Shown one piece after another: positions 39,920 to 48,393 of a stretch of 64,000 nt of DNA (positions are counted from its first letter, which is position 1; every line of letters begins with the position of its first letter). The position numbers and the translations under genes were made by a program. The notes under the pieces were generated by a model. That model worked only from the letters and a program-made list of their open reading frames with translations, was not told where the DNA came from and made no database searches. Source of the DNA: Hydrogenovibrio thermophilus (lineage in GTDB: Bacteria > Pseudomonadota > Gammaproteobacteria > Thiomicrospirales > Thiomicrospiraceae); contig NZ_CP035033.1 of the NCBI RefSeq assembly GCF_004028275.1, positions 1,488,001-1,552,000 on the forward strand, given 5' to 3'.

Positions 39920-39929
39920 CCAGGCCTGG
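39920..39929. repeat. CCAGGCCTGG palindrome, copy 11 (non-coding)
   Basis: Exact copy between the TetR and L,D-transpeptidase genes; symmetry extends to 14 bases (GACCAGGCCTGGTC). Confidence 0.95.
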
Positions 39930-39982
39930 TCGAAAATGCGAGTAGAAGATGGACTTTAACCGAACAAACGTCAGGGAGTAGA

Positions 39983-40558
39983 TTAGCTGGCCGCGCGGGC
40001 GTCCTGCAAGGCTTGCGGTTCGAAAATAGCTGATTGATAGGCATCCCACAACAGGTTCTCCAGATTCGAATCGCTTTCCCAACCACGTTGTCGCATACGA
40101 AAAGCCGATTTCATCATGCCTTCCAGCAAGGCATTCGCCCATTTGGCATTGACACCGGGCTTCACAACCCCCTGGGCAATCAAGTTATCGAAGAAGGCCG
40201 CAAACTTTTCTTCAAAGAAAGTAAATCGCTCCACCAAGTCGTCCGGGCGTCCTTTTTGCTCGAACAAATCGAATAGAAAATTATAATCTTCACCCAGCAG
40301 GTGGGTATTCTTGACCAAATACTCCATCTGCTGAACCGGCTGTTGTGCTTCATTCATGGCGTCGTCCAACACCTTGACGATTCGCTCGACAAACTCATCG
40401 GTAATCGCCAGCAAGATCGCGTCGCGACCACAGAAATGGCGATGCAATGTCATGCGACTGATGCCGGCGTCACGCGCGATGTACTTCAACGGGGCGCCGT
40501 AGTCTTCATTCCAGACAGAAACGGCCGCACTGATGATTTTTTCACGCGTATTTTTCAA
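39983..40558 (-). CDS. TetR-family transcriptional regulator
   Basis: A 191-residue regulator. The N-terminal helix-turn-helix reads LKYIARDAGISRMTLHRHFCGRD (first 20 bases of it are the conserved core) at about 20-45, followed by an all-helical ligand domain. It begins with TTG after AAGGA. Its target is unknown; it could control the L,D-transpeptidase/permease genes downstream or the YjdF-like gene upstream. Confidence 0.85.
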   Translation of the reverse strand: MKNTREKIISAAVSVWNEDYGAPLKYIARDAGISRMTLHRHFCGRDAILLAITDEFVERIVKVLDDAMNEAQQPVQQMEYLVKNTHLLGEDYNFLFDLFEQKGRPDDLVERFTFFEEKFAAFFDNLIAQGVVKPGVNAKWANALLEGMMKSAFRMRQRGWESDSNLENLLWDAYQSAIFEPQALQDARAAS

Positions 40559-40697
40559 AACAACATCCTTATTTTTTACTTAATTCTTACTGACGGTCTG
40601 GATTAGAATCGAAAAGAATGCGCTAATAATGAACTCAGCGCCCTTCCGAAGCCTAATATGATACACCATCTGTCAAGTCCACGGGGATTCAAAGCGC

Positions 40698-41294
40698 TTA
40701 TCTCAGGGCTCGAATCTGCTTATCCTGCCAGCCCGACAGGAGACTGACCGCGACAAAGGCTCCCAACAAAGCAAAGCCCATATCGGACTGAGTATCCCAA
40801 ACATATCCTTGCGTTCCCAGGAATGCTTCAGCGGCCTGTTCACTCAACAACGCCACCCACCATTCGATCAATTCGTAAAACGCGCTCAACGCCAACGCAA
40901 AACACACTACCAGGAAATTCAACCAGGCCTGGCCGTTCACAATCGCTTTTCGCAGCAAAATTTCACGTGCAATCAACGCCGGCACCAGGCCTTGCATAAA
41001 ATGCCCCAACTTGTCGAAATTATTGCGTTCTTGCCCTAACGCCTGCGCCACCCAATCGAATAACGGCACCTCCGCATAAGTGTAATGGGCACCGACAAAC
41101 AACACCACCATATGCGCCAAAATCAATGCATACAGCATTGGCGTCAAACGGAACACCTGGTAAGTGACTGCCAGCACCAAGGCGCCGACCAACGACGGCA
41201 GCGCTTCCAACCACCAGATGACGGTATCCTTTGCACCGATGGCCGACCACAGCATCACGCCAATAAAAATCAGCCCCCATAAGGTTTTCCACAT
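40698..41294 (-). CDS. YjdF-like (DUF2238) membrane protein
   Basis: A 198-residue inner membrane protein with about six hydrophobic segments. The pattern FDKLGHFMQGLVPALIAREILLR and SAFYELIEWWVALL matches the DUF2238/YjdF family, whose function is not known. AGGAG precedes the ATG. It follows the peptide-binding lipoprotein gene by 35 bases. A CCAGGCCTGG copy codes for Gln-Ala-Trp. Confidence 0.85.
   Translation of the reverse strand: MWKTLWGLIFIGVMLWSAIGAKDTVIWWLEALPSLVGALVLAVTYQVFRLTPMLYALILAHMVVLFVGAHYTYAEVPLFDWVAQALGQERNNFDKLGHFMQGLVPALIAREILLRKAIVNGQAWLNFLVVCFALALSAFYELIEWWVALLSEQAAEAFLGTQGYVWDTQSDMGFALLGAFVAVSLLSGWQDKQIRALR
40923..40932. repeat. CCAGGCCTGG palindrome, copy 12 (in YjdF-like gene)
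   Basis: Exact copy read as Gln-Ala-Trp; no symmetric extension. A one-mismatch relative (CCAGGCCTTG) lies 60 bases away. Confidence 0.95.
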
Positions 41295-41329
41295 GGTCGA
41301 ACTCCTCTTTAGAAAACCGCCGCAGGCAC

Positions 41330-42847
41330 CTAGCCGCGGGGCGCTTTCGTCACATTCAATAAGCCGTCGAAACGACCGTCGGCGTACATTTTATAACCAC
41401 GAATCGTCTCCGCGGTCACCGCATACTGATCTTCATACCACAACGGAATCACCGCCAGCGTTTCCTGCAAATGCACTTGCAAAGCACGATACAGTTCGGC
41501 CTGCTTGGCCAACGACTGTGTCTCACCCGCTTCACGAATCAAACGGTCCGCTTCGGCATCACGGTAACGACCGCGGTTCGCCCCTTTCGGCGGAATCGCA
41601 TCGCTGTCAAACACATACTGGAAAATATCCGGACTTTTCACGCCAACCCAGGCCAGGCTGTACAGCTGAAAACGGCCCTGTTTGATATCATTGTAAAAGG
41701 TACCCCAATCATAGCTTTGCACTTTCAAGTGAATGCCGACTTCCCGCAACTGTGATTGGTAAATGGTCGCCAGACGAATGCGCGTCGGATCCGACGAGGT
41801 TTTATAACTGAACTCCAACAGGCCATCTGAATTGACCAGGCCTGGGTGTTTTTGTTTCACCGCCGCAACCAAGGCCCGTGCTTTCTCCGGACGATAGTCG
41901 AAGCCATGCAACCCGGGCACGCCGCACCAATGTTCCGGCACCAACAAACCACCCGCCAAACGAGCGTGTCCACTGAAAACACTGTCGATAATCGCCTGAC
42001 GGTCAATACCGTAAGCCAACGCTTGGCGCACCTCCAATTGGGACAACAATGGGTCTTCAAAGTTGAAGCCGATATAACCAAAACTGGTGCCACTGTGCCA
42101 TAACGCCTTCAAATCCTGACGTTCATCACAATAATGCACCAACTCCGGCGACAAGTCGTTCTGAATGATGTCCAACTCGCCTTTCCGAAGCTTCAGCACC
42201 CGCACGGTGGCGTCTTTCACCGGCATAAAAACGAGCTGCGTTTCGTCCGGACGTTGTAACACCAGTTTCTGTTCGGTCATGGATACAAAGCGGCAAGGCC
42301 CGCAACCGACCGGAGAGAGCTGAAACGGATGATCGGCGTCCACCAGCGATTTCGGCAGAATACCGATGACCAATCGCCCGACAAACAGCGCATCCGGTCG
42401 GGACAACTTGAAATCAACTTGCGATTCGCTCACCACCTCAATGGCCGTGATGTGTTTCAGGGACCCACGATGCGGCGAACCGAAACTTTCCTTCAAAACG
42501 GAACCATAGGTCGCGGCCACATCTTCCGATGTCAGTTTTTCGCCATTGTGAAATGGTGGAAACTCATTCAAAGTAAAACGGTAATGGGTTGGCGAAATGA
42601 CCTGCCAGGAAGCCAATTCCGGTACAGGTTCAAAAGATTGGTTGAAATCGATTAATTGGCGGTAAATCAATCGATTCACACGGCTTGATAAGGCATCGGT
42701 CGCCTTACGGGGGTCCAGCATGCGCGGTCGGCTGGTGACGCCGACACGAATGGTATCCGACTTCGTCTCAGACGACGAACAGGCTGTCAAAAACGGTGCG
42801 CTCGCCGATACGGCGGCCCATTGAAACAGTTGGCGACGGCTAAGCAT
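41330..42847 (-). CDS. Peptide-type ABC transporter substrate-binding lipoprotein
   Basis: A 505-residue solute-binding protein of the DppA/OppA family (SBP_bac_5). The N-terminus has a twin-arginine-like motif (SRRQLFQ) followed by a hydrophobic stretch and a lipobox (LTAC), so it is probably a Tat-exported lipoprotein. Family marks: DPRKATDALSSRVNRLIYRQ, then HNGEKLTSEDVAATYGSV and QALAYGIDRQAII. The start is the ATG at 42845-42847; the eight codons before it begin with TTG. It lies 3 kb upstream of two cognate-type permease genes. Confidence 0.88.
   Translation of the reverse strand: MLSRRQLFQWAAVSASAPFLTACSSSETKSDTIRVGVTSRPRMLDPRKATDALSSRVNRLIYRQLIDFNQSFEPVPELASWQVISPTHYRFTLNEFPPFHNGEKLTSEDVAATYGSVLKESFGSPHRGSLKHITAIEVVSESQVDFKLSRPDALFVGRLVIGILPKSLVDADHPFQLSPVGCGPCRFVSMTEQKLVLQRPDETQLVFMPVKDATVRVLKLRKGELDIIQNDLSPELVHYCDERQDLKALWHSGTSFGYIGFNFEDPLLSQLEVRQALAYGIDRQAIIDSVFSGHARLAGGLLVPEHWCGVPGLHGFDYRPEKARALVAAVKQKHPGLVNSDGLLEFSYKTSSDPTRIRLATIYQSQLREVGIHLKVQSYDWGTFYNDIKQGRFQLYSLAWVGVKSPDIFQYVFDSDAIPPKGANRGRYRDAEADRLIREAGETQSLAKQAELYRALQVHLQETLAVIPLWYEDQYAVTAETIRGYKMYADGRFDGLLNVTKAPRG
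41836..41845. repeat. CCAGGCCTGG palindrome, copy 13 (in binding-protein gene)
   Basis: Exact copy read as Pro-Gly-Leu; no symmetric extension. Confidence 0.95.
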
Positions 42848-42896
42848 TCCGTTGCTCGCCCATCGCACCAAAGAAGTCGGACGTCATGTTCACCTT

Positions 42897-44285
42897 TTAT
42901 GGATCAAGTGGATCCAGTTTCGGCATTTTCTCATCGGTCGGATCGGACAACACCTGGTCGTATTTTTCAAGCTTATCCGGGGTCAAAGTGCCTGCCGCCG
43001 CTTCCAGCTTCAAGCGGCTCAACACCACATTATGTAAAGATTCCGCCAGGTTGCGTCGCGCCTGGAACATATTGGTCCGTGCGGTCAAGACTTCCAGCAG
43101 GTTTCTCAAACCAACTTTATAACCTTCTTCCGCCGCCTCCAGGAAGGCGTCGTTCGACTGTACGGCGGCGCGGTTGGCGGTCACCAGCTCTTGACCACGT
43201 TGTACATTTCGAACCTGGATACGGGCATCCAGGCGAGCGGTTTCGCGGGCATCACGCAAACCGGCATTCGCGGCTTTGTAATTGGAACGCGCTTGCGCCA
43301 CTTGGGCACTGGTGCCACCGCCGGAATACAGCGGCATGCTAGCATAGACGCCGACCGTCAGGTTATTACGGTCCGAGTATTGGGAAGCGTACCCGGAAGC
43401 CGTATCGGTATAACTCATATCGTTATAACCGGCTTGTAAGTTCACATTGAACCAGTAACCGGACTTCTGCACTTCGATTTCTTCAGATGCCACATTGGCG
43501 GCTTCTTCTTGTTGCAGTACCGTCAGATTCTGATCCTGAGCTTTCATTTCCCAATCATCGATGTTCAGAGTCTGCGCCGGTAACTTCGTGTTCAATGAAA
43601 TGACTTTCAATTCATGGACTTCTTTACCGGTCAATTTCATCAATTCATCATAGGCCACATCCAGATTATTCTGGGCGGTGATTCGGTCGGATTTCGACAA
43701 GTCGTAACTCGACTTGGCCTGCAACACATCGGTCTTACTCGCCAAACCAACTTCCGCCGAGGCTTTGGCTCTTTCCCACTGGGTTTTATCGGCTTCTTCT
43801 TTCGCTTCGGCCAGCGTCAAATCTTCCTGCGCCAACACCACCTTAAAGTAGGAATCGGCCACACGAACAATGATGTCCTGCTCGGCGAATTTCATTTGAT
43901 ATTCGGATTGTTGCAATTGGTACTTGGCCTGCGAGTACTTGGCCCAGTTATCGTGCTGATACAACGATTGCGTCAGATTCACGCCCAGTTCCTGCGTGGT
44001 GACGTCATAGGCTTTTTTGTTACTGTCGTTCTTGACGTAGCTGCCGTCGGCCGTCAATTGAGGCAACAAAGGCGCACGCGCGATGTCGACCACTTTCTGA
44101 TTGGCTTCATAGGTAGCACGTGCCTGCGCCAATTGCGCATCGTGCAACACCGCCATCTGGTAAATATCCACCAGGCCTGGTGCGGACCAAGCTGTGGAAG
44201 ACGCCATCAACAAGGCCGCCGCCAAAGGCTTTAATAATACGTTTTTTTGCATTTTCCGAGCATGCGGTTCAGATGTTCTTTTCAT
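42897..44285 (-). CDS. tolC: TolC-family outer membrane efflux protein
   Basis: A 462-residue outer membrane tunnel protein for type I secretion or efflux. A signal peptide (LLKPLAAALLMASSTAWS) is followed by APGLVDIYQMAVLHDAQLAQA, the usual TolC start, and two internal repeats of long coiled-coil helices. The start is the ATG with GGAG five bases upstream; it overlaps the CYTH gene by 17 bases. No adaptor or pump gene adjoins, so partners are elsewhere. It contains a CCAGGCCTGG copy just after the signal peptide. Confidence 0.9.
   Translation of the reverse strand: MKRTSEPHARKMQKNVLLKPLAAALLMASSTAWSAPGLVDIYQMAVLHDAQLAQARATYEANQKVVDIARAPLLPQLTADGSYVKNDSNKKAYDVTTQELGVNLTQSLYQHDNWAKYSQAKYQLQQSEYQMKFAEQDIIVRVADSYFKVVLAQEDLTLAEAKEEADKTQWERAKASAEVGLASKTDVLQAKSSYDLSKSDRITAQNNLDVAYDELMKLTGKEVHELKVISLNTKLPAQTLNIDDWEMKAQDQNLTVLQQEEAANVASEEIEVQKSGYWFNVNLQAGYNDMSYTDTASGYASQYSDRNNLTVGVYASMPLYSGGGTSAQVAQARSNYKAANAGLRDARETARLDARIQVRNVQRGQELVTANRAAVQSNDAFLEAAEEGYKVGLRNLLEVLTARTNMFQARRNLAESLHNVVLSRLKLEAAAGTLTPDKLEKYDQVLSDPTDEKMPKLDPLDP
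44171..44180. repeat. CCAGGCCTGG palindrome, copy 14 (in tolC)
   Basis: Exact copy read as Pro-Gly-Leu at the start of mature TolC; symmetry extends to 14 bases (CACCAGGCCTGGTG). Confidence 0.95.
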
Positions 44286-44769
44286 TATCACTCCAGTTGC
44301 AATAAGGCCGTTGGCTTAAACTAATATTGTAATATCGGGGGATTTCGGTGACTTCCCGTCCGACCCATTCCGGCAATTCAAGTGCCTCATCTTCCGACGA
44401 CAACTCGACTTCTGCCACAATCAAACCGTTATTATCGCCTAAAAAGCGATCGATTTCCCAAATATGTGACTTAAATGTAACATAATATCGAATTTTTTCA
44501 ATCACCGGACCGACACATAGTGTTTTCAACATCTTTTTCGCGTCGTCCACATCAATGGGATACTCGTATTCATCACGACTGAGGCCGATTTCCAAACTTT
44601 TGATGTTGATATTGGCTTCCTGCCCTTCCAAACGGATACGCACCGAACTTTTACTGCCCGTCTGCTGAATATCGTTCAAATACCCTTGTGCAAAATGCAC
44701 TTCCTTATCGGCTTGCGCCATCCAGGCTTCGCCCTTGACCAAAAACTTACGTTCTATCTCTCTTGCCAT
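44269..44769 (-). CDS. CYTH-domain triphosphate tunnel protein
   Basis: A 166-residue protein with the EIERKF motif of CYTH enzymes at the N-terminus. Alternating acidic and basic residues (VRIRLEG, NINIKSLEIG, WEIDRFLGDNNGLIVAEVEL) line a triphosphate tunnel. Bacterial relatives are inorganic triphosphatases or class IV adenylate cyclases; the sequence does not decide. Overlaps tolC. Confidence 0.87.
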   Translation of the reverse strand: MAREIERKFLVKGEAWMAQADKEVHFAQGYLNDIQQTGSKSSVRIRLEGQEANINIKSLEIGLSRDEYEYPIDVDDAKKMLKTLCVGPVIEKIRYYVTFKSHIWEIDRFLGDNNGLIVAEVELSSEDEALELPEWVGREVTEIPRYYNISLSQRPYCNWSDNEKNI

Positions 44770-44792
44770 GCTGTTTTATTCTGATTCTTTTT

Positions 44793-45716
44793 TTAAGCGC
44801 TCGGCGCGTCATGATACGTGACTTTCCCTTCGGAAAACACATTGGTGGATAAATAACGATCACCGCGATCACACACAATCGTCACGATGGTGGCATTCTC
44901 GGTTTCGCGGGCAATTTGCAACGCCGCCGCCATAGCCCCCCCCGAAGACACGCCGGCAAAAATCCCTTCCTGCACCGCCATGGCACGCATGGTCTCTTCC
45001 GCCAATGTCTGCGACATATCGATCACCCGGTCGATGCGACGGTCGTCGTAAATGTCCGGCAAATATTCTTTCGGCCAACGACGAATCCCCGGAATGGATG
45101 AACCTTCGGTAGGTTGAACACCAACAATCTGCACCGCTTCGGACTGCTCTTTCAAATACATGGACGTCCCCATAATGGTCCCGGTGGTGCCCATTGCACT
45201 GACGAAATGAGTGATTTCACCACTGGTGCCATGCCAGATTTCCGGACCGGTGGACTGGTAATGCGCCATTGGGTTGTCCGGATTTGCAAACTGGTCCAGC
45301 ACAAACCCTTCGCCCGACGCTTGCATACTCTGAGCCAAATCCCGCGCGCCTTCCATGCCGGTCTCTTTCGACACCAGAATCAACTCCGCCCCGTAAGCCG
45401 CCATCGAAGCGCGGCGTTCCATCGACATATTATCCGGCATAATCAATTTCAAGCGGTAGCCCATCAAGGCGGAGGCCATGGCCAGCGCAATACCAGTATT
45501 GCCACTGGTGGCTTCAATCAACGTATCGCCGGGCCGAATCTCACCACGTTTTTCCGCTTGGCGAATCATATTGACGGCCGGACGATCCTTGACCGACCCC
45601 GCCGGATTGTTCCCTTCCAGCTTCGCCAAAACCACACTGTTGGTGTCCGGATGCACCATGCGCTGCACTCGAACCAAAGGCGTATTGCCCACTGTATCCA
45701 TTAAGGTCTTATACAT
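44793..45716 (-). CDS. cysM: Cysteine synthase B
   Basis: A 307-residue PLP enzyme making cysteine (or S-sulfocysteine from thiosulfate) from O-acetylserine. The Schiff-base Lys is in NNPAGSVKDRPA; the substrate loop is EATSGNTGIAL and the phosphate cup GTTGTIMG. EGSSIPGIRRWPKEYLP is specific for CysM. Thiosulfate use would suit a sulfur oxidiser. Start is the ATG with AAGGA upstream. Confidence 0.94.
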   Translation of the reverse strand: MYKTLMDTVGNTPLVRVQRMVHPDTNSVVLAKLEGNNPAGSVKDRPAVNMIRQAEKRGEIRPGDTLIEATSGNTGIALAMASALMGYRLKLIMPDNMSMERRASMAAYGAELILVSKETGMEGARDLAQSMQASGEGFVLDQFANPDNPMAHYQSTGPEIWHGTSGEITHFVSAMGTTGTIMGTSMYLKEQSEAVQIVGVQPTEGSSIPGIRRWPKEYLPDIYDDRRIDRVIDMSQTLAEETMRAMAVQEGIFAGVSSGGAMAAALQIARETENATIVTIVCDRGDRYLSTNVFSEGKVTYHDAPSA

Positions 45717-45726
45717 TGTTTTTTCC

Positions 45727-46638
45727 TTAAGACAAGCCTTGATAAAGGCCAACCGCAATCAAAACCGGCATCGTCAACACCACCGCCACATTGATTCCCA
45801 ATGCAGGCATCAATTGTATTAAATCCGGAGCGGGTGTGCGCAATTTCTGCCACAAAGGCACCACCAAAAGCAGCGACAAAAAGCCGAAGGCGGCTTGATA
45901 CGGCAACCAACCGTCAATAATCAGATATGCCAGCGCCAGATAACTCAGCACCAGAAAGCTTTTAAAGACCCGTAAACCGCCTTCCCGCCCCAGTCGCATG
46001 ATGATATTGAAACGCCCAAGGCGCCGGTCCGCCGCTTCATCCGGAAATTGGTTCAACAATAACAGATTATTGACCAACAAAAATGGAATCCACGACACCC
46101 AAAACGCCAGCCAACTGAATTCACCGGTCAGCACCATAAAACCGCCCACCACCATAAACGGGCCAAACGCCAGGCCTGGCGCAATCAAACACAACCAGGG
46201 ATACCGCGTGATATGCGATGTATAGGTTACAATCAAGACCACGCCCAGCAGCCCCAGCGGCAAAATCGACCAATCACGCAAATACACAAAAAAACCGCCG
46301 AGACTGATGACCATTCCCAGAAAAAAGTACCCAGCCGCCGCCACCGATTCCGCGACGGCGGGGTTCGCCGGAAGCCCGCCGCTGCCGCCGCTGAACGGCG
46401 TTTTATCGGTCTGAAAATCCAAACCGGACTCAAAATCCTCAAATTCGTTGAGCAGGTTGACGCTCAAATGTGCGGCCAGCGCCGCCACACAAATCAAGAA
46501 AAACAACGGCAAAGACCACTCGAACCCTTCGTAGGTCGCAATGGCCGACACCAACAGCATCATCGCCAGAGTCAACAGCAAAAACGGCAGGCGCATGGCT
46601 TGCAAAACGGTCCCCGCCTGCTTGAACATTGATGTCAC
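45727..46638 (-). CDS. UbiA-family prenyltransferase
   Basis: A 303-residue membrane protein with about nine hydrophobic segments. The first Asp-rich motif is NEFEDFESGLD, the second NQFPDEAADRRLGR, as in aromatic prenyltransferases. It resembles MenA-type enzymes (1,4-dihydroxy-2-naphthoate prenyltransferase) more than UbiA, but no other menaquinone gene is visible here. Start GTG, or ATG three codons later. Ten bases before cysM. Contains a CCAGGCCTGG copy. Confidence 0.8.
   Translation of the reverse strand: MTSMFKQAGTVLQAMRLPFLLLTLAMMLLVSAIATYEGFEWSLPLFFLICVAALAAHLSVNLLNEFEDFESGLDFQTDKTPFSGGSGGLPANPAVAESVAAAGYFFLGMVISLGGFFVYLRDWSILPLGLLGVVLIVTYTSHITRYPWLCLIAPGLAFGPFMVVGGFMVLTGEFSWLAFWVSWIPFLLVNNLLLLNQFPDEAADRRLGRFNIIMRLGREGGLRVFKSFLVLSYLALAYLIIDGWLPYQAAFGFLSLLLVVPLWQKLRTPAPDLIQLMPALGINVAVVLTMPVLIAVGLYQGLS
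46170..46179. repeat. CCAGGCCTGG palindrome, copy 15 (in UbiA-like gene)
   Basis: Exact copy read as Pro-Gly-Leu; symmetry extends to 14 bases (CGCCAGGCCTGGCG). Confidence 0.95.
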
Positions 46639-46660
46639 GGAACAGTTGGCCTCATATTGT

Positions 46661-47464
46661 TTAAGAGAGAGTCAGATAACGATTCAAACGTTTTTCCCAA
46701 CCGGGCAGCCAGCGCTTTTCACTTTTGTCCAGCGGCGACAATTTCACCCGCAGTTGCAATCGCGCTTTGGCCGATGCCACAAAGTCCGGTAACGCCGTGG
46801 TTTCGGTGGTTTCCGGCATGGCGAGCAACACATCCACCAGCCCCCAGCCTTCGCCCAGATAACGTTCTTTGGCATTATGACCGATGCCTTTGAAGTTAGC
46901 GTAATCAATCATCGCAAAAACGCCCTGCGGCGTTTGCGTTAATTGATTCACATTATACGACAAATGCTGCTGCTGGGCGGGTGTTAAGGTTGGCCACAGC
47001 CTGTCCAATTCGGCCACCAGCCGCTGGAAAATAAACTCGGCTTGCTCGGATTTGGTGGCCGCCAGCCATTGGCGCAGTTCGGTCAGTTTCGGTTTTGACC
47101 AGGCCTGGTCAAAAGCGGCACGATTCGGCCAGGGCGGCTCGAACGGTGTCAGGCTTTGCAACCATTCCGGCGCCGGCCGGCGAGCGGAAACAAACGCCAC
47201 CATTTGCGGAAAGGTTTGCTCAAACGGAACCGAAACGTTTTTCGGAATCCAAATAAAATGGCCGATGCCGAACGAGGGAAACGGCTCGTTTCGGCTCCAG
47301 TAAGCCAGATACTTGGCATGACCGCCGGTTTCGTTTTGCTCAATGTGCTTGGCGACCCATTGATAGTCGATGCTTTGATTAGACAGCGGCAAACCGGCGG
47401 CCTGCGCGGCCGCCAACCAAAACAATGCAACGCCCGCACTCAACAACGGAATGATGTTTTTCAT
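46661..47464 (-). CDS. Exported protein of unknown function
   Basis: A 267-residue protein with a signal peptide (KNIIPLLSAGVALFWLAAAQ, ending AQA). The mature part opens with ETGGHAKYLAYWSRNEPFPS and GIGHFIWIPKN, which looks like a conserved active-site-like block; the E...GIGH pattern recalls lysozyme-like hydrolases but I cannot assign a family. The ATG at 47462-47464 or a GTG four codons earlier starts it. It is 22 bases upstream of the prenyltransferase gene. Contains the longest intragenic palindrome of the window. Confidence 0.65.
   Translation of the reverse strand: MKNIIPLLSAGVALFWLAAAQAAGLPLSNQSIDYQWVAKHIEQNETGGHAKYLAYWSRNEPFPSFGIGHFIWIPKNVSVPFEQTFPQMVAFVSARRPAPEWLQSLTPFEPPWPNRAAFDQAWSKPKLTELRQWLAATKSEQAEFIFQRLVAELDRLWPTLTPAQQQHLSYNVNQLTQTPQGVFAMIDYANFKGIGHNAKERYLGEGWGLVDVLLAMPETTETTALPDFVASAKARLQLRVKLSPLDKSEKRWLPGWEKRLNRYLTLS
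47093..47114. repeat. CCAGGCCTGG palindrome, copy 16, in a 22-base perfect palindrome
   Basis: The core copy at 47099-47108 is extended on both sides by TTTTGA/TCAAAA to a 22-base perfect palindrome. It lies entirely inside a coding sequence, read as Phe-Asp-Gln-Ala-Trp-Ser-Lys. Confidence 0.95.
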
Positions 47465-47530
47465 AAATCGTTTCACGGCATTACGGCCATCGGCTTTGGC
47501 ATCTCATTTGTGGGCGTTCGACACTGGATT

Positions 47531-48205
47531 TTATGCGATTGACGCCAAATAACCGTCTTCAACATTGCGAATCATATTCTGGTACATGCTCGACAACTCC
47601 GGCACCACCGATTCGGTCACACAATCCTGCGATAACAACGCTTTCGACCAGGCCTGCATCTTTGGAAAACCGTCTAGAAAATCAATGGAACAGACATTTT
47701 TCATCAACGATAATCGCATAAAGAAAGGCGCATAAGCGGCATCAATCAAACAGAAATCTTCACCATTAAAAAACGACTGGCCACTGTGAACACTTTCCAG
47801 ACGCGCCAACTTTCCATTGATTTCATCCCGGAAAGACTCAAACGCCGCTTGGTCGGTGGCATGCGCCATTTTGAATTGCAGAATATTCAGGTCGTCGCCA
47901 AATGTCATCCAGGCCCGGTTCATGGCTTTTTTCAGCGGATCTTTCGGGTGCAAGGACGGCGGCGTGACTTCGTCGACATATTCCTGAATCACCATGGATT
48001 CGAACAAGACTTCCTTACCGACCTTGAGCACCGGCACCTTCCCGAGCGGTGACAGACTTTCAAACCACTCCGGCGGGTTGCTCAGATCGATAAACGTCAA
48101 ATCGAAATCGACCTGTTTTTTCTTCAAAACAATCACCGCTCTTTGTACGAAAGGACACAATTTGAAACTGATTAATTCCATCTTTTCCGTTGTCGTGCTC
48201 GCCAT
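47531..48205 (-). CDS. Glutathione S-transferase family protein
   Basis: A 224-residue two-domain protein: thioredoxin-like N-terminal half (ELISFKLCPFVQRAVIVLKK, with the CPFV motif, then GKVPVLKVGKEVLFESMVI) and helical C-terminal half. The CPF(V/C) start resembles omega-type or stringent starvation-like GSTs with a catalytic Cys. AGGAGG precedes the ATG. Substrate unknown. Confidence 0.85.
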   Translation of the reverse strand: MASTTTEKMELISFKLCPFVQRAVIVLKKKQVDFDLTFIDLSNPPEWFESLSPLGKVPVLKVGKEVLFESMVIQEYVDEVTPPSLHPKDPLKKAMNRAWMTFGDDLNILQFKMAHATDQAAFESFRDEINGKLARLESVHSGQSFFNGEDFCLIDAAYAPFFMRLSLMKNVCSIDFLDGFPKMQAWSKALLSQDCVTESVVPELSSMYQNMIRNVEDGYLASIA

Positions 48206-48313
48206 GTTGCCTCCTTTGAAGAAAATAATGATTTCCCATCATACAATTTCATCGCCGCAGGTCAAGCCAGGGAATCGGAATCGAAACGGGATTCGACCGC
48301 GAGCAGCCGAAAA

Positions 48314-48341
48314 AGAGCGCTCAAGTATCACCTTAAGCGCC
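48314..48341 (-). terminator. Terminator after the DsrE-like gene
   Basis: On the minus strand the nine-pair stem GCGCTTAAG/CTTGAGCGC around a six-base loop (one T-G pair) is followed by TCTTTTTC. Confidence 0.8.
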
Positions 48342-48393
48342 TATCCTAAATGGAGGAGGATAAAAATCGGTACGTGCTCATGGCCTGAGCGCG

